Shown here one piece after another: positions 9,695 to 17,794 of a stretch of DNA of 64,000 nt. Location: contig VGEP01000025.1 of the NCBI GenBank assembly GCA_016869215.1, positions 1-64,000 on the forward strand, given 5' to 3'. How positions within the stretch are numbered: position 1 is the stretch's first letter; the number at the start of each line of letters is the position of its first letter. The DNA is from Alphaproteobacteria bacterium. GTDB lineage: Bacteria; Pseudomonadota; Alphaproteobacteria; Rhizobiales; Xanthobacteraceae. A program made the translations under genes and the position numbers. The notes under the pieces are model-generated. The model had not been told where the DNA came from. It was given only the letters and a program-made list of their open reading frames with translations, and did no database searches.

Positions 9695-10372
9695 ATGACC
9701 GCACGATTCGCGTTTACGGCCCTGCTCCTGCTGGCCGCTTCGCCCGCTCTCTCCCAGCAGTTTGGGACGGCGCAGCTCCCGATCAAGGCCGACGACGGCA
9801 AGCCGATCGCCAACCATGCGGTCACCGCCGCCCAGATGGCGAAGGTCGCGGGCCTTCCGGGTCTCGTTCCGGCCGGCAATCCCAAGGGCGACGTGACGCT
9901 CTACCAGTTCTACGACCTTAACTGCCCGTTCTGCCGCGAGGCGTCGCGCGACGTGCACGAGTTGGTCCGCACCGACCGCAACCTGCGGCTGGTGTTCGTT
10001 CCCTATCCGACGCTGTCGGTCCAGTCGGTGGAAGGCGGGCGCGTGGAGCTGGCGCTGCGCGAGATTGCGACGCCCGACCGGTTCATGGAATTCCATCGCA
10101 GGCTTTATTTCCGCCGCGGCACGATCGATGGCGCCCGCGCGCTGGAGACCGCGCGCGAAATGGGATTCGACCTCAAGAAGATCCTTGAAATCGCCAACGC
10201 GAAACACGTCACCGAGACGATGAAGCAGCACGCCCAGCTCGGCACCGAGCTCAAGCTGATTGCGACGCCGTCGTACGTGATCCAGGGCGTGGCCATTCTC
10301 GGCCACCCGGGACTGGAGCCGTTGCGCGGAATCGCACGATCCGTACGCACCTGCAAGAAGGCAGTCTGTTAA
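9695..10372 (+). CDS. Secreted DsbA-family thiol oxidoreductase
   Basis: A 225-residue periplasmic thioredoxin-fold protein. The start at 9695 yields a clean Sec signal peptide (residues 1-20, cut after Ala-Leu-Ser). The active site is Cys-Pro-Phe-Cys at 77-80, followed by a helical insertion as in DsbA/DsbG-type proteins. The cis-proline is seen in Ala-Thr-Pro-Ser-Tyr near the C-terminus. It may form, isomerise or reduce disulfides in exported proteins; which of these cannot be told. Its stop codon overlaps the stop of the convergent MmgE/PrpD gene. Confidence 0.85.
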   Translation: MTARFAFTALLLLAASPALSQQFGTAQLPIKADDGKPIANHAVTAAQMAKVAGLPGLVPAGNPKGDVTLYQFYDLNCPFCREASRDVHELVRTDRNLRLVFVPYPTLSVQSVEGGRVELALREIATPDRFMEFHRRLYFRRGTIDGARALETAREMGFDLKKILEIANAKHVTETMKQHAQLGTELKLIATPSYVIQGVAILGHPGLEPLRGIARSVRTCKKAVC

Positions 10373-11724
10373 GCGAGGAGCGCGATCAGCGCGCGGGCGT
10401 CTATCGCCTTCTCCAGCGCCCAGACCAACTCGGATGCGCGCTTGGCGCGATCCGCGCCAATGACCGGAACGGCGTTGGCGAGGAACTTGGCCTCGATCGC
10501 CGCGTCGCTCATGGGATTGTCCGCCGTACCGCTCGCGTGTGCGATATGGGCTTCGTAGCGCGCGCCGCCTGCTGTAATCGCGGCATGCGCTTCGCCCCGG
10601 CGCAGCGTCGCATCGGTGGCCGGCTTCACCTTGCGCCGCAGGGCTGCCACCGCCGGATCGGCAGCCCTGGCGTCTGAGTATTGAGCGACTCCCGCCGTGC
10701 CGTCGATCAGCGCCACCGCCGCCGATTGCGCCACGCTGAATTTCGACTGCAAGCCGGTCGACGGCTCGCGCACGCCGGTGATCGACAGCACCAGCGGATG
10801 AACCCGCAGCGAAATTTCCTCGACCGCGGCCGGGTCGACGGCATGGGCGTCGCGGACCGCAATCACAGCGTCGATCAAAGGGTGCAGCACCACGCCGCAG
10901 GCGTATGGCTTGTGGCCGTTGCTCTCGATCAGCCAGGCGCCGCCGAGGTCTGCGGTCAGGGCTTCCGGCGCCGCCACGTCGCTGTAAATGCGCGCGAAGC
11001 CCTTTTCACCCTCGACGATCTCCTGCGTCGCGTCGAAGCCGCGCTCGGCCAGCAGCGCCGCGAGCGTCCCGTTGGCCGCCGCCTTTCCGGCGTGGAACGA
11101 CTTGCCCATGGTGCCGCGGTTCTGCTGCATGCCCGCGGCCTGGGTTGCGGCGATCCCCATGGCGTAGGTCAGCCGCTGCGCGTCGAGGCCGAGAAGCCGG
11201 CCTGCGGCGACGCCGGCAGCGACGCTGCCGAGCGTGCCCGTCAGGTGCCAGCCGCCCTTGTGATGGCCGGGGGCGGTGCGGCCGGTCCGCACACCGGCTT
11301 CGAAACCCACCGCATAGGCCAGCATCAGGTCGGCGCCGGACACCGGCGTACGCTCGGCGAGCGCGAACAGGGCGGCCAGGACCGGCGAGCTTGTGTGGAG
11401 GACCACGCCGCCCATGTGGGTGTCGTCGTAGTCCAGCACGTGACCCATCGCGCCGTTGGCAAGCGGCGCTTCGAGCAGACCGAGCTTGAGGTTCCGGCCC
11501 AGCACGGTCGCCTGCGGTTTCCCGCCGGCCTCCTGCAACACTGCGATCAGCTGGGACACAGTGGGATGTCCGCTTCCGGCGAGCGCGCAGCCGATCCAGT
11601 CGAGCACGCCGCGCCGGGCCTCGTGCACGGCTTTCGCCGGCAGGTCGCCGAACTGCGCGGAGGCCAGGTGCGCGCACAGCGTCTTGGTCAGCGTTTTCGT
11701 GGAGGGGTCGAGGTTCTGCTCCAT
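10369..11724 (-). CDS. MmgE/PrpD family protein
   Basis: A 451-residue member of the MmgE/PrpD family, which includes 2-methylcitrate dehydratase and cis-aconitate decarboxylase. It shows the all-helical N-terminal domain with the conserved 'DYDDTH' substrate-site motif near residue 100 and the C-terminal swivelling domain. No methylcitrate-cycle genes are near, and many family members in this order sit beside CoA-transferases or binding proteins with unknown substrates, so the specific reaction is open. Two large palindromes lie in its upstream region. Confidence 0.85.
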   Translation of the reverse strand: MEQNLDPSTKTLTKTLCAHLASAQFGDLPAKAVHEARRGVLDWIGCALAGSGHPTVSQLIAVLQEAGGKPQATVLGRNLKLGLLEAPLANGAMGHVLDYDDTHMGGVVLHTSSPVLAALFALAERTPVSGADLMLAYAVGFEAGVRTGRTAPGHHKGGWHLTGTLGSVAAGVAAGRLLGLDAQRLTYAMGIAATQAAGMQQNRGTMGKSFHAGKAAANGTLAALLAERGFDATQEIVEGEKGFARIYSDVAAPEALTADLGGAWLIESNGHKPYACGVVLHPLIDAVIAVRDAHAVDPAAVEEISLRVHPLVLSITGVREPSTGLQSKFSVAQSAAVALIDGTAGVAQYSDARAADPAVAALRRKVKPATDATLRRGEAHAAITAGGARYEAHIAHASGTADNPMSDAAIEAKFLANAVPVIGADRAKRASELVWALEKAIDARALIALLA

Positions 11725-11732
11725 GACGGTTC

Positions 11733-11810
11733 GCTAGCGGTCCGATTCTAACATTCGCATCCCGTTCCGGTGGGCGTGTTTGCGAATGTTAGAATCAAAG
11801 GACCACTAGC
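11733..11810. repeat. Imperfect palindrome A (first of a related pair)
   Basis: The left arm at 11733-11760 and right arm at 11781-11810 form a long stem around TCTAACATTCGCA / TGCGAATGTTAGA, extended outward by near-matching GCTAGCGGTCC / GGACCACTAGC with a few unpaired bases. The loop is about 20 bases. It lies 9 bases upstream of the MmgE/PrpD start codon. A second element of the same design follows 15 bases away. Confidence 0.8.
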
Positions 11811-11824
11811 AAGTATAAAGTGCG

Positions 11825-11902
11825 GGTGGAGCTCTGGATTTGACATTCGCCTCGCGAATTTGCGGCCAAGTGGGTAGCGAATGTCAAATCCGCTCCACTA
11901 GC
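11825..11902. repeat. Imperfect palindrome B (second of a related pair)
   Basis: The left arm at about 11825-11850 and right arm at 11876-11902 pair through GGATTTGACATTCGC / GCGAATGTCAAATCC, with outer GGTGGAG / CTCCACT. The core CATTCGC/GCGAATG and the terminal CCACTAGC are shared with palindrome A, so the two are relatives. The right arm covers the stop codon (11898-11900) of the NlpC/P60 gene. It may act as a transcript end or be a remnant of a small mobile palindromic element. Confidence 0.8.
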
Positions 11903-12737
11903 CCAAACGCCGTACGCTGGTTACTTGGCTGCCGGCGGCGCCGATGCGCGCCAGGCCTTCGGCCACGGGTTCGACCGTCACGGCCATGTGGAAGGCATTG
12001 GCGTGGATCATGCTGTTGCGTCCGCGCGCGATGGCGACGTGGCCCTTCCAGAAAATCAGGTCGCCGTGCTGCAGGCCTGCGAGACTGACGGATTTGCCGA
12101 GTGCGCGTTCCTGCATGTCGCTGTCGCGCGGACAGACGATGCCGCAGGCGGTCAGTGCGACCTGGACCAAGCCGGAACAGTCGATGCCGAGGCTGGTCTT
12201 GCCGCCCCAGAGATAGGGCACGCCGGCGAAGCGTTCCGCCACTGCAACGAAGTCCGTCTCGGCCGCGGCAAGCGGCGCGAGATGGCGCGCCGGCACGTGG
12301 CCGCCCGAGGCTGTCATGGCGAAGGTGTCGTCGGTGCTCGCGACTGCAACCTGCGCGCCGAGGGGGAGCGCATCCGCCGGGGGCAGCTTGATCGAGGGTC
12401 CGGGGAATTCGAAGGTGCGCAGCGCCGCGACCTTGTGCGTCGGCTCCGGTCCGGGCGCGAGCAGCGCCGCTGCGGGCAGGTAGCCGACATAGCCGTCGGA
12501 GGCGAGCTGCCCCCAGGCCCAGCCGTTCTCGTCGCTGTCGTAGATCGTGACGCGCTCGCCGCGAAGCGCCTCGGTCAGGAGCGGCGCCTCGTGCGACGGC
12601 TCCTTGCGGACCGGCGTGGTTCCGACGATCACCTCCTGCGCGACGCCGTCGGCATACCGGCCGGCTTCGATCCTGCCGCGCAACTGCGCTGCCGCAAGGT
12701 CGGGCCGTGCAGGCGTCAGGCGGGGATCGAATGTCAT
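11898..12737 (-). CDS. NlpC/P60 family peptidoglycan hydrolase with SH3 domains
   Basis: A 279-residue cell-wall peptidase expected to cut gamma-D-glutamyl-diaminopimelate bonds in stem peptides. Bacterial SH3-like segments occupy about residues 35-160. The NlpC/P60 domain follows, with catalytic Cys187 (Asp-Cys-Ser-Gly), His233 (Gly-His-Val-Ala-Ile) and His245. No signal peptide is seen, as in related DPP-VI-like enzymes that act on imported muropeptides. The start at 12737 avoids an unlikely Arg/Ser-rich N-terminus that a frame extension would add. It lies 13 bases after the aminopeptidase gene and is likely cotranscribed, linking peptide recycling functions. Confidence 0.88.
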   Translation of the reverse strand: MTFDPRLTPARPDLAAAQLRGRIEAGRYADGVAQEVIVGTTPVRKEPSHEAPLLTEALRGERVTIYDSDENGWAWGQLASDGYVGYLPAAALLAPGPEPTHKVAALRTFEFPGPSIKLPPADALPLGAQVAVASTDDTFAMTASGGHVPARHLAPLAAAETDFVAVAERFAGVPYLWGGKTSLGIDCSGLVQVALTACGIVCPRDSDMQERALGKSVSLAGLQHGDLIFWKGHVAIARGRNSMIHANAFHMAVTVEPVAEGLARIGAAGSQVTSVRRLG

Positions 12738-12750
12738 GGCGGAAACGTCG

Positions 12751-14166
12751 CTAGCCGTATTGCTTCGAGAGCAGCGCATAGACCGCGCGCGCGGCCTGGC
12801 ATTCGCCGCCTTCGGGGCGGCCGGGCCGGGCCGAAGGCGTCCAGCCGTAAATGTCGAAGTGCAGCCATCGCGCCGGATCCGACACGAACCGCTTGAGAAA
12901 CAGCGCGCAGACGATGGAGCCCGCCATGCCGCCGGTCGCGACATTGTTCAAATCGGCGGTCTTCGAATCCAGCATGGAATCGTAGCGCTTCCACAGCGGC
13001 AGCCGCCACAGCGGGTCGTTTTCGGCGGCGGCCGACTGCGCCAGCTCGGCGGCGAGCGGCTCGTTGTCGGTGTAGAACGGCGGCAGCTCCGGTCCGAGCG
13101 CGACGCGCGCTGCGCCGGTCAGCGTGCCCATGTCGACCAGCAGGTCGGGCTTCTCCTCGCAAGCGAGCGCGAGCGCGTCGGCGAGGATCAGGCGTCCCTC
13201 GGCATCGGTGTTGCCGATCTCGACGTTGAGCCCCTTGCGGGAGGGATAGACATCAAGCGGCCGGAACGCGTCGCCCGCGACCGAATTCTCCACCGCCGGG
13301 ATCAGCACCCGCAGCGCGACCTTCAGCTTGCGGTCCATGATCATGTGCGCGAGCGCCAATACGGTTGCGGCTCCGCCCATGTCCTTCTTCATCAGCAGCA
13401 TGGCGTTCTCGGGCTTCAAATCGAGCCCGCCGGTGTCGAAGCACACGCCCTTGCCGACCAGCGTAATCTTCGGATCGGTCGCCTTGCCCCACCGCAGCTC
13501 GATCAGCCGCGGCGCGCGGCTGCCGCCGGCGGCGCGGCCGACGGCGTGGATGAGCGGGAAGTTTTCTTTCAGCAGATTATCGCCGACGATCGCCCGCACT
13601 TTCGCGCCATGGCGCTTGGCGAGCGCGCGTGCCGCGGCTTCAAGGTCCGCTGGCCCCATGTCGTTCGCCGGCGTGTTGATCAGATCGCGGGCGAGCGTCA
13701 CGCCATCGGCTATCCGGGTCAGGTCGGCGGCGTCGACACCGTCCGGAACCGCCAGACGGACGGCTCTGTCCTTGTGCTTGCGGTAGCGCGCGAAGCGGTA
13801 GGCTCCGAGCGCGAACGCGAGCGCGGCGAGCCGTGCGTCGTGCGGCGCATTGGCGAAGCGCCACGTGCCCGCGGGCAGCACGCCGGGGAGCAACCCCGGC
13901 AGGAACGGATTTCCGTCCGCCGCCGCATCCAGCGCGAACAATGCACCGCCGACGCCGTTCGCCGACGGCAGTATGAGATGCCGGCCGGCGGACGGCTCGA
14001 AGCCCGAGGCCTTGACGAATGCGCGGGTGCGCTTGTCGAGGCGCGCGACGACCTTCGCAAAGGTTGCCCGCGTCACAAACCAGATCGGCCGGGCCGCCTT
14101 GCTGCGCGGCGTTAGGATGGGGTGCATCGCATCGGCATTCGCGCGGTGCTGCGCGGACTGCACCAT
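12751..14166 (-). CDS. Leucyl aminopeptidase, M17 family
   Basis: A 471-residue two-metal cytosolic aminopeptidase that removes N-terminal residues from peptides. The family signature Asn-Thr-Asp-Ala-Glu-Gly-Arg-Leu is present, as is the metal-binding Gly-Lys-Gly-Val-Cys-Phe-Asp-Thr-Gly-Gly segment. Start choice is uncertain: 14166 has a GAGACGG-like ribosome site, while 14127 (Met-His-Pro-Ile) is also possible. It ends 13 bases before the NlpC/P60 gene and starts 11 bases after the oxygenase gene, so the genes may form one transcript. Confidence 0.9.
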   Translation of the reverse strand: MVQSAQHRANADAMHPILTPRSKAARPIWFVTRATFAKVVARLDKRTRAFVKASGFEPSAGRHLILPSANGVGGALFALDAAADGNPFLPGLLPGVLPAGTWRFANAPHDARLAALAFALGAYRFARYRKHKDRAVRLAVPDGVDAADLTRIADGVTLARDLINTPANDMGPADLEAAARALAKRHGAKVRAIVGDNLLKENFPLIHAVGRAAGGSRAPRLIELRWGKATDPKITLVGKGVCFDTGGLDLKPENAMLLMKKDMGGAATVLALAHMIMDRKLKVALRVLIPAVENSVAGDAFRPLDVYPSRKGLNVEIGNTDAEGRLILADALALACEEKPDLLVDMGTLTGAARVALGPELPPFYTDNEPLAAELAQSAAAENDPLWRLPLWKRYDSMLDSKTADLNNVATGGMAGSIVCALFLKRFVSDPARWLHFDIYGWTPSARPGRPEGGECQAARAVYALLSKQYG

Positions 14167-14177
14167 GTTGGACCGTC

Positions 14178-14951
14178 TCAAAACTTGAACTGGACGTTGG
14201 TGCCGGGAAAGGCCGCTGCCGGCGGCTGCATCGGCTGCTGGGGCAGTTGTGCATAGATGTCGAACAGCAGCAGCCAGCGCTTGGTATCCGGGTCGGTCAC
14301 TGGCTCGACGCCGTGGAACGAATTGTCGGTCTTGAAGAACACGAAAAGCGAGTTCGGCAGGAAAGGCATGGTGTGCAACCGGACGAAGTTCTCAAATCCA
14401 TAGTGCGGCCCGCCAGCACAGGTGAAATTGCCATCCTTAGGAAGGTAGATCGATGTACCAAGGTGCGACTGCGATGTGTCCTTGGGAAGATAGAACAACA
14501 TCGTGATGACTTTTCTTGTCGAGTCGGTGTGCGGTCCGAGCGAGTACTTGGTAATGTCCTCGACGAGCAGCGCCTCGTTGTAGAGCTGCGGCATCGGTGC
14601 GTTACTGAACCTCTGCTCAATCAGTGAATGAAACTTGGACAACGCAAGATTCGCGAACCGACCCGAGCAGAGCCATTGTGAGAACTCGCTCCAGAATTCC
14701 CGCTTGCCCTCAGGCAATCGCCCCTGGTGCTCAGGCTTGCCGATTTCCAGAACGAACCGCTCCTTATAACCCTTAACCGAACGCGCCTCTTCGAGCGGGA
14801 TCATCAGCGACGGATCCGGGATATTCGCCTGCAGGCGATCGTAAAAATCTGCCGGGAAGACGTCGCGAATGTAGAAGTGCGGATAGGGAAATCCCAATAC
14901 CGGCGCATTTGCGAACTTGTATGCGAGTGCAAGTTCAGCGTCGGAATACAT
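14178..14951 (-). CDS. 2-oxoglutarate/Fe(II)-dependent oxygenase-like protein
   Basis: A 257-residue protein with the iron-binding triad of 2OG-Fe(II) dioxygenases: His141-Thr-Asp143 and His213 (Phe-His-Gly-Val). An Arg about ten residues past that His would be expected for 2OG binding, and Lys/Arg residues occur there. It resembles the prolyl-hydroxylase-like group found next to FkbM methyltransferases and sugar-modifying enzymes. Its start overlaps the FkbM gene by 17 bases. Codons are less GC-rich than in the neighbours, suggesting later acquisition. Substrate unknown; a surface polysaccharide or small metabolite is a guess from context. Confidence 0.72.
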   Translation of the reverse strand: MYSDAELALAYKFANAPVLGFPYPHFYIRDVFPADFYDRLQANIPDPSLMIPLEEARSVKGYKERFVLEIGKPEHQGRLPEGKREFWSEFSQWLCSGRFANLALSKFHSLIEQRFSNAPMPQLYNEALLVEDITKYSLGPHTDSTRKVITMLFYLPKDTSQSHLGTSIYLPKDGNFTCAGGPHYGFENFVRLHTMPFLPNSLFVFFKTDNSFHGVEPVTDPDTKRWLLLFDIYAQLPQQPMQPPAAAFPGTNVQFKF

Positions 14952-15699
14952 GCTCGGCTACTCCCTTGAACGGACCGTCTTTGCGCATCGCCCGATGGAC
15001 CTGGGCAGGATCGTATTTGAAGCCGAGGTCGGTCAAGACATGAACCATCGCACGATGTTCAGGCAGGTTCGGATTGGTTTCAATCAGCAAGGATCGAAGT
15101 CCGGGATTTTTGAGTATGTCCCCCGCGCCCGCGATGACCTTTGGCTCAAAGCCGTCGACGTCGATCTTGATATGGTTGGGGACCGGGACGAACCCGTCAG
15201 CCACAAGCTCGTCCAGCCGCGCCATAATGCAGCCTTGCTGGAAGGTCGGCTTGAACGGCTGCATTTCGAAGTTGAGCGCCTCGCCCACGGCGTGGTTTGA
15301 GCCGCCGACCCGCATGTCGATCATGTTGAGTTCGGTCAGGCCCCAGCGGTCTGACAAGCCCATGCAGAATGCCTTCGTGCGGCCCTGCAGATTGTTGGCA
15401 ATGATGTTCCTGTTCAGCAGCGCATAATTCTGGGCTTCAGGCTCGAACGCGAACACGCGCGCCTTCTTGGTTGCGGCAGCCCAGATCGTATACATGCCAA
15501 CGTTGGCGCCGACATCGACCAGAATGTCATCGGCACCGAAACTGTCGATCCACTCAAGCGTGCAGGGCTCCTTGGCGTAGATCGTATCGACTCGCCCCTT
15601 GGTCATCACGCTAGGGGTTACGAACGTCATCACCGTTCCGGCGTGCACAACCTCGCAGCGTGGATTGAGGCTTTCGTATTGCTGCAGCGACAAGTTCAT
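14935..15699 (-). CDS. FkbM family methyltransferase
   Basis: A 254-residue SAM-dependent methyltransferase of the FkbM type. The SAM site reads Val-Asp-Val-Gly-Ala-Asn-Val-Gly-Met-Tyr (61-70), followed by the acidic motif Phe-Ala-Phe-Glu-Pro-Glu. The C-terminal part has the Lys-Ile-Asp-Val-Asp-Gly-Phe-Glu motif typical of the family. FkbM proteins O-methylate sugars or natural products. It overlaps the oxygenase gene, so the two probably act on one substrate. AT-richer than the surrounding housekeeping genes. Transcribed divergently from tadD. Confidence 0.85.
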   Translation of the reverse strand: MNLSLQQYESLNPRCEVVHAGTVMTFVTPSVMTKGRVDTIYAKEPCTLEWIDSFGADDILVDVGANVGMYTIWAAATKKARVFAFEPEAQNYALLNRNIIANNLQGRTKAFCMGLSDRWGLTELNMIDMRVGGSNHAVGEALNFEMQPFKPTFQQGCIMARLDELVADGFVPVPNHIKIDVDGFEPKVIAGAGDILKNPGLRSLLIETNPNLPEHRAMVHVLTDLGFKYDPAQVHRAMRKDGPFKGVAEHVFRR

Positions 15700-15943
15700 G
15701 TTTTGAGGGCGGGCGGTTGCGGACTTGTCTCGCCGTGCGCCGGCGCGTTCTTGTCGGAAATGGGAACCGACTTGTTAACAATTCTATAACACACCGCCCT
15801 AAACGTGTCTGCCAACCGGCCGGGGCGGGAGACCGTCGGAATCCGGCTTCAGGCAGGCAATTAACCTTCTATTAGCGTTAACGAATTACTTCTGGCCCGC
15901 TGCTTGGCGACCAATTCTGTCCGCATCGGAAGGGCCACGCTCG
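15700..15943. other. Divergent intergenic region between the FkbM gene and tadD
   Basis: This 244-base spacer is clearly AT-richer than its flanks. It holds a CtrA-like box at 15861-15875, and TTAAC-containing half-sites at 15775-15779 and 15878-15882. It is the expected place for the promoters of both divergent genes. Confidence 0.5.
15861..15875. promoter_or_regulatory. Candidate CtrA-binding box upstream of tadD
   Basis: TTAA at 15861-15864, seven bases, TTAG at 15872-15875: one mismatch from the CtrA consensus TTAA-N7-TTAA. It lies 69 bases before the tadD start. Similar boxes precede cpaB and the pilin gene. Confidence 0.45.
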
Positions 15944-16747
15944 ATGCAACGTCCATCCACGCGCCTTATGGCCTCTGTGGCAATTGTGGCCGCACTGGCC
16001 CTGGGCGGTTGCTCGACCAGAAACCAGTCGCCGCTGGACGCCACCGGTTCGATCAACAGCGCCGCGGGTCCTCGCACCGAGGCCGAATGGCGGCAGGAAA
16101 TGGAGGCCTACGCTCCGCGCTATCGCGCCAATCCGCGCGATCCGCAGGTGGCCATGCGCTACGCCCAGGCGCTGCGCGCCATCGGGCAACGCGCCCAGGC
16201 CGCCGCGGTGCTGGAGCAGGCGGCCATCGCCAACCCCAACAACAGCGCCGTGCTCGGCGCCTATGGGCGCGCGCTCGCAGACAACGGCAATCACAAGCAG
16301 GCGCTCGACGTTCTCAACCGCGCGCACACGCCCGATCAGCCGGACTGGCGCATCCTGTCGGTGCAGGGCGCGGTGCTCGATCAGATGGGCCGCCACCCGG
16401 AGGCGCAGCGGCACTACGCCAGCGCACTGCGCATCGTGCCCGACGAGCCTTCGGTTCTGTCCAATCTCGGCTTGTCCTACGCGCTCTCGAAAAATCTACC
16501 GAAGGCCGAATCCACCTTGCGGCAGGCCGCGGCTCGGCCCGGCGCCGACGAGAAGGTGCGGCAGAACCTGGCGCTGGTGATCGGGCTGCAAGGCCGCTTC
16601 CAGGAAGCCGAGACCATTGCACGCGGCGACCTGTCGCCGGATGAGGCGGCCGCCAACGTCGCGTACCTGCGGCAGATGCTGTCGCAGCAGAAGGACTGGT
16701 CCAAACGCAACCGGGGTTCGCCGCTGTCGCCTTCGACCGGATCGTAA
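15944..16747 (+). CDS. tadD: TadD-like tetratricopeptide lipoprotein
   Basis: A 267-residue lipoprotein: N-terminal signal with lipobox Leu-Gly-Gly-Cys (Cys23), then an Ala-rich chain of tetratricopeptide-type helices from about residue 50 to 245. TadD proteins are needed for Flp pilus assembly, probably as outer-membrane-anchored pilotins for the secretin. It stands opposite the rest of the tad genes, converging with tadC, whose stop is 23 bases away, which fits the assignment. A CtrA-like box lies upstream. Confidence 0.83.
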   Translation: MQRPSTRLMASVAIVAALALGGCSTRNQSPLDATGSINSAAGPRTEAEWRQEMEAYAPRYRANPRDPQVAMRYAQALRAIGQRAQAAAVLEQAAIANPNNSAVLGAYGRALADNGNHKQALDVLNRAHTPDQPDWRILSVQGAVLDQMGRHPEAQRHYASALRIVPDEPSVLSNLGLSYALSKNLPKAESTLRQAAARPGADEKVRQNLALVIGLQGRFQEAETIARGDLSPDEAAANVAYLRQMLSQQKDWSKRNRGSPLSPSTGS

Positions 16748-16769
16748 TGGATAGCTCGTTTGCGCTAGC

Positions 16770-17786
16770 CTAGCGCGTCCGCGTGACCGGGGTGTCGGTC
16801 GAAGTGTCCTGCGTCGCCATCACGCGGATCGCCGCAGGCCCCAGAATGACGACGAACAGCACCGGCAGGAAGAACAGGATCATCGGCACGGTGAGCTTGG
16901 GCGGCAGCGCCGCCGCCTTCTTTTCGGCTTCCGACATCCGCATATCGCGGTTTTCCTGGGCCATGACGCGCAGCGTCTGGGCGAGCGGCGTGCCGTAGCG
17001 CTCCGCCTGCTGGAGGGCCATGCAGACCGACCTTACGCCGTCGATGTCGGTCCGTTTCGCCAGGTTGTCGTAGGCTTGCCGGCGGTCCTGCAGGTAGGAC
17101 AGTTCCGCCGTGGTCAGCGTCAACTCCTCGGCCAGCGGGATCGACTGCGAACCGATCTCCTGCGAAACCTTCTTGAACGCGGCCTCGATCGACATGCCGG
17201 ATTCGACGCAGATCAGCAGCAGGTCGAGCGCGTCGGGGAACGCGCGCCGGATCGACAGCTGGCGCTTGGCGATCCGGTTCTTCAGGAACATGTACGGGAC
17301 GTGCATGCCGAGATAGGCCGCGCCGAGGCAGAGCCCGATCTTGACCGTGGCGGTCTGATCCATTTCGACCACAACGAACAGGTAGAACAGCGCAACAAGG
17401 AACAGCGCGATCGGCACGATCAAGCGGAAGAACAGGAAGGCGACATAGGGGGCCTGGCCGCGGTAGCCGGCCTGCACCAGCTTCACGCGCGCTTCCTCCT
17501 GGGCAAGCCACTTGGTCAGATTGAAGCGCTCGACCACCTGCTGCATATAGAGCTTGGGCGATTGCCGGAGCGAGATTTTCTCCTTTTCGCCGCGCGCCAG
17601 CCGTTCGCGCTCGCGCTGCCTGATCTTCTCGCGCTCCAGCGCGACCGACTTCATGCGCCTGCCGAGCGTATCCGGCGACAAGAGCGGCATGGCTAGCGTC
17701 AGCACGGTCGCGATCGCCGCGATGCCCGCGAGCATCATCGTCAGGAACTTCGTGTCGTGCATCCGGTCGATCAGAAAGTCGAGCAT
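16770..17786 (-). CDS. tadC: TadC-like type II secretion F protein
   Basis: A 338-residue polytopic inner-membrane platform protein of the Flp pilus machine. It has an N-terminal helix at about residues 12-32, a basic coiled stretch (many Glu/Arg/Lys around 45-75), a central pair of helices, the GspF/T2SSF domain and a C-terminal helix. The start at 17786 gives the usual TadC N-terminus Met-Leu-Asp-Phe-Leu; extending upstream would cross into tadB. It follows tadB by 8 bases. With the TadA/CpaF ATPase it drives pilin extraction and assembly. Confidence 0.9.
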   Translation of the reverse strand: MLDFLIDRMHDTKFLTMMLAGIAAIATVLTLAMPLLSPDTLGRRMKSVALEREKIRQRERERLARGEKEKISLRQSPKLYMQQVVERFNLTKWLAQEEARVKLVQAGYRGQAPYVAFLFFRLIVPIALFLVALFYLFVVVEMDQTATVKIGLCLGAAYLGMHVPYMFLKNRIAKRQLSIRRAFPDALDLLLICVESGMSIEAAFKKVSQEIGSQSIPLAEELTLTTAELSYLQDRRQAYDNLAKRTDIDGVRSVCMALQQAERYGTPLAQTLRVMAQENRDMRMSEAEKKAAALPPKLTVPMILFFLPVLFVVILGPAAIRVMATQDTSTDTPVTRTR

Positions 17787-17794
17787 GATGCGTC

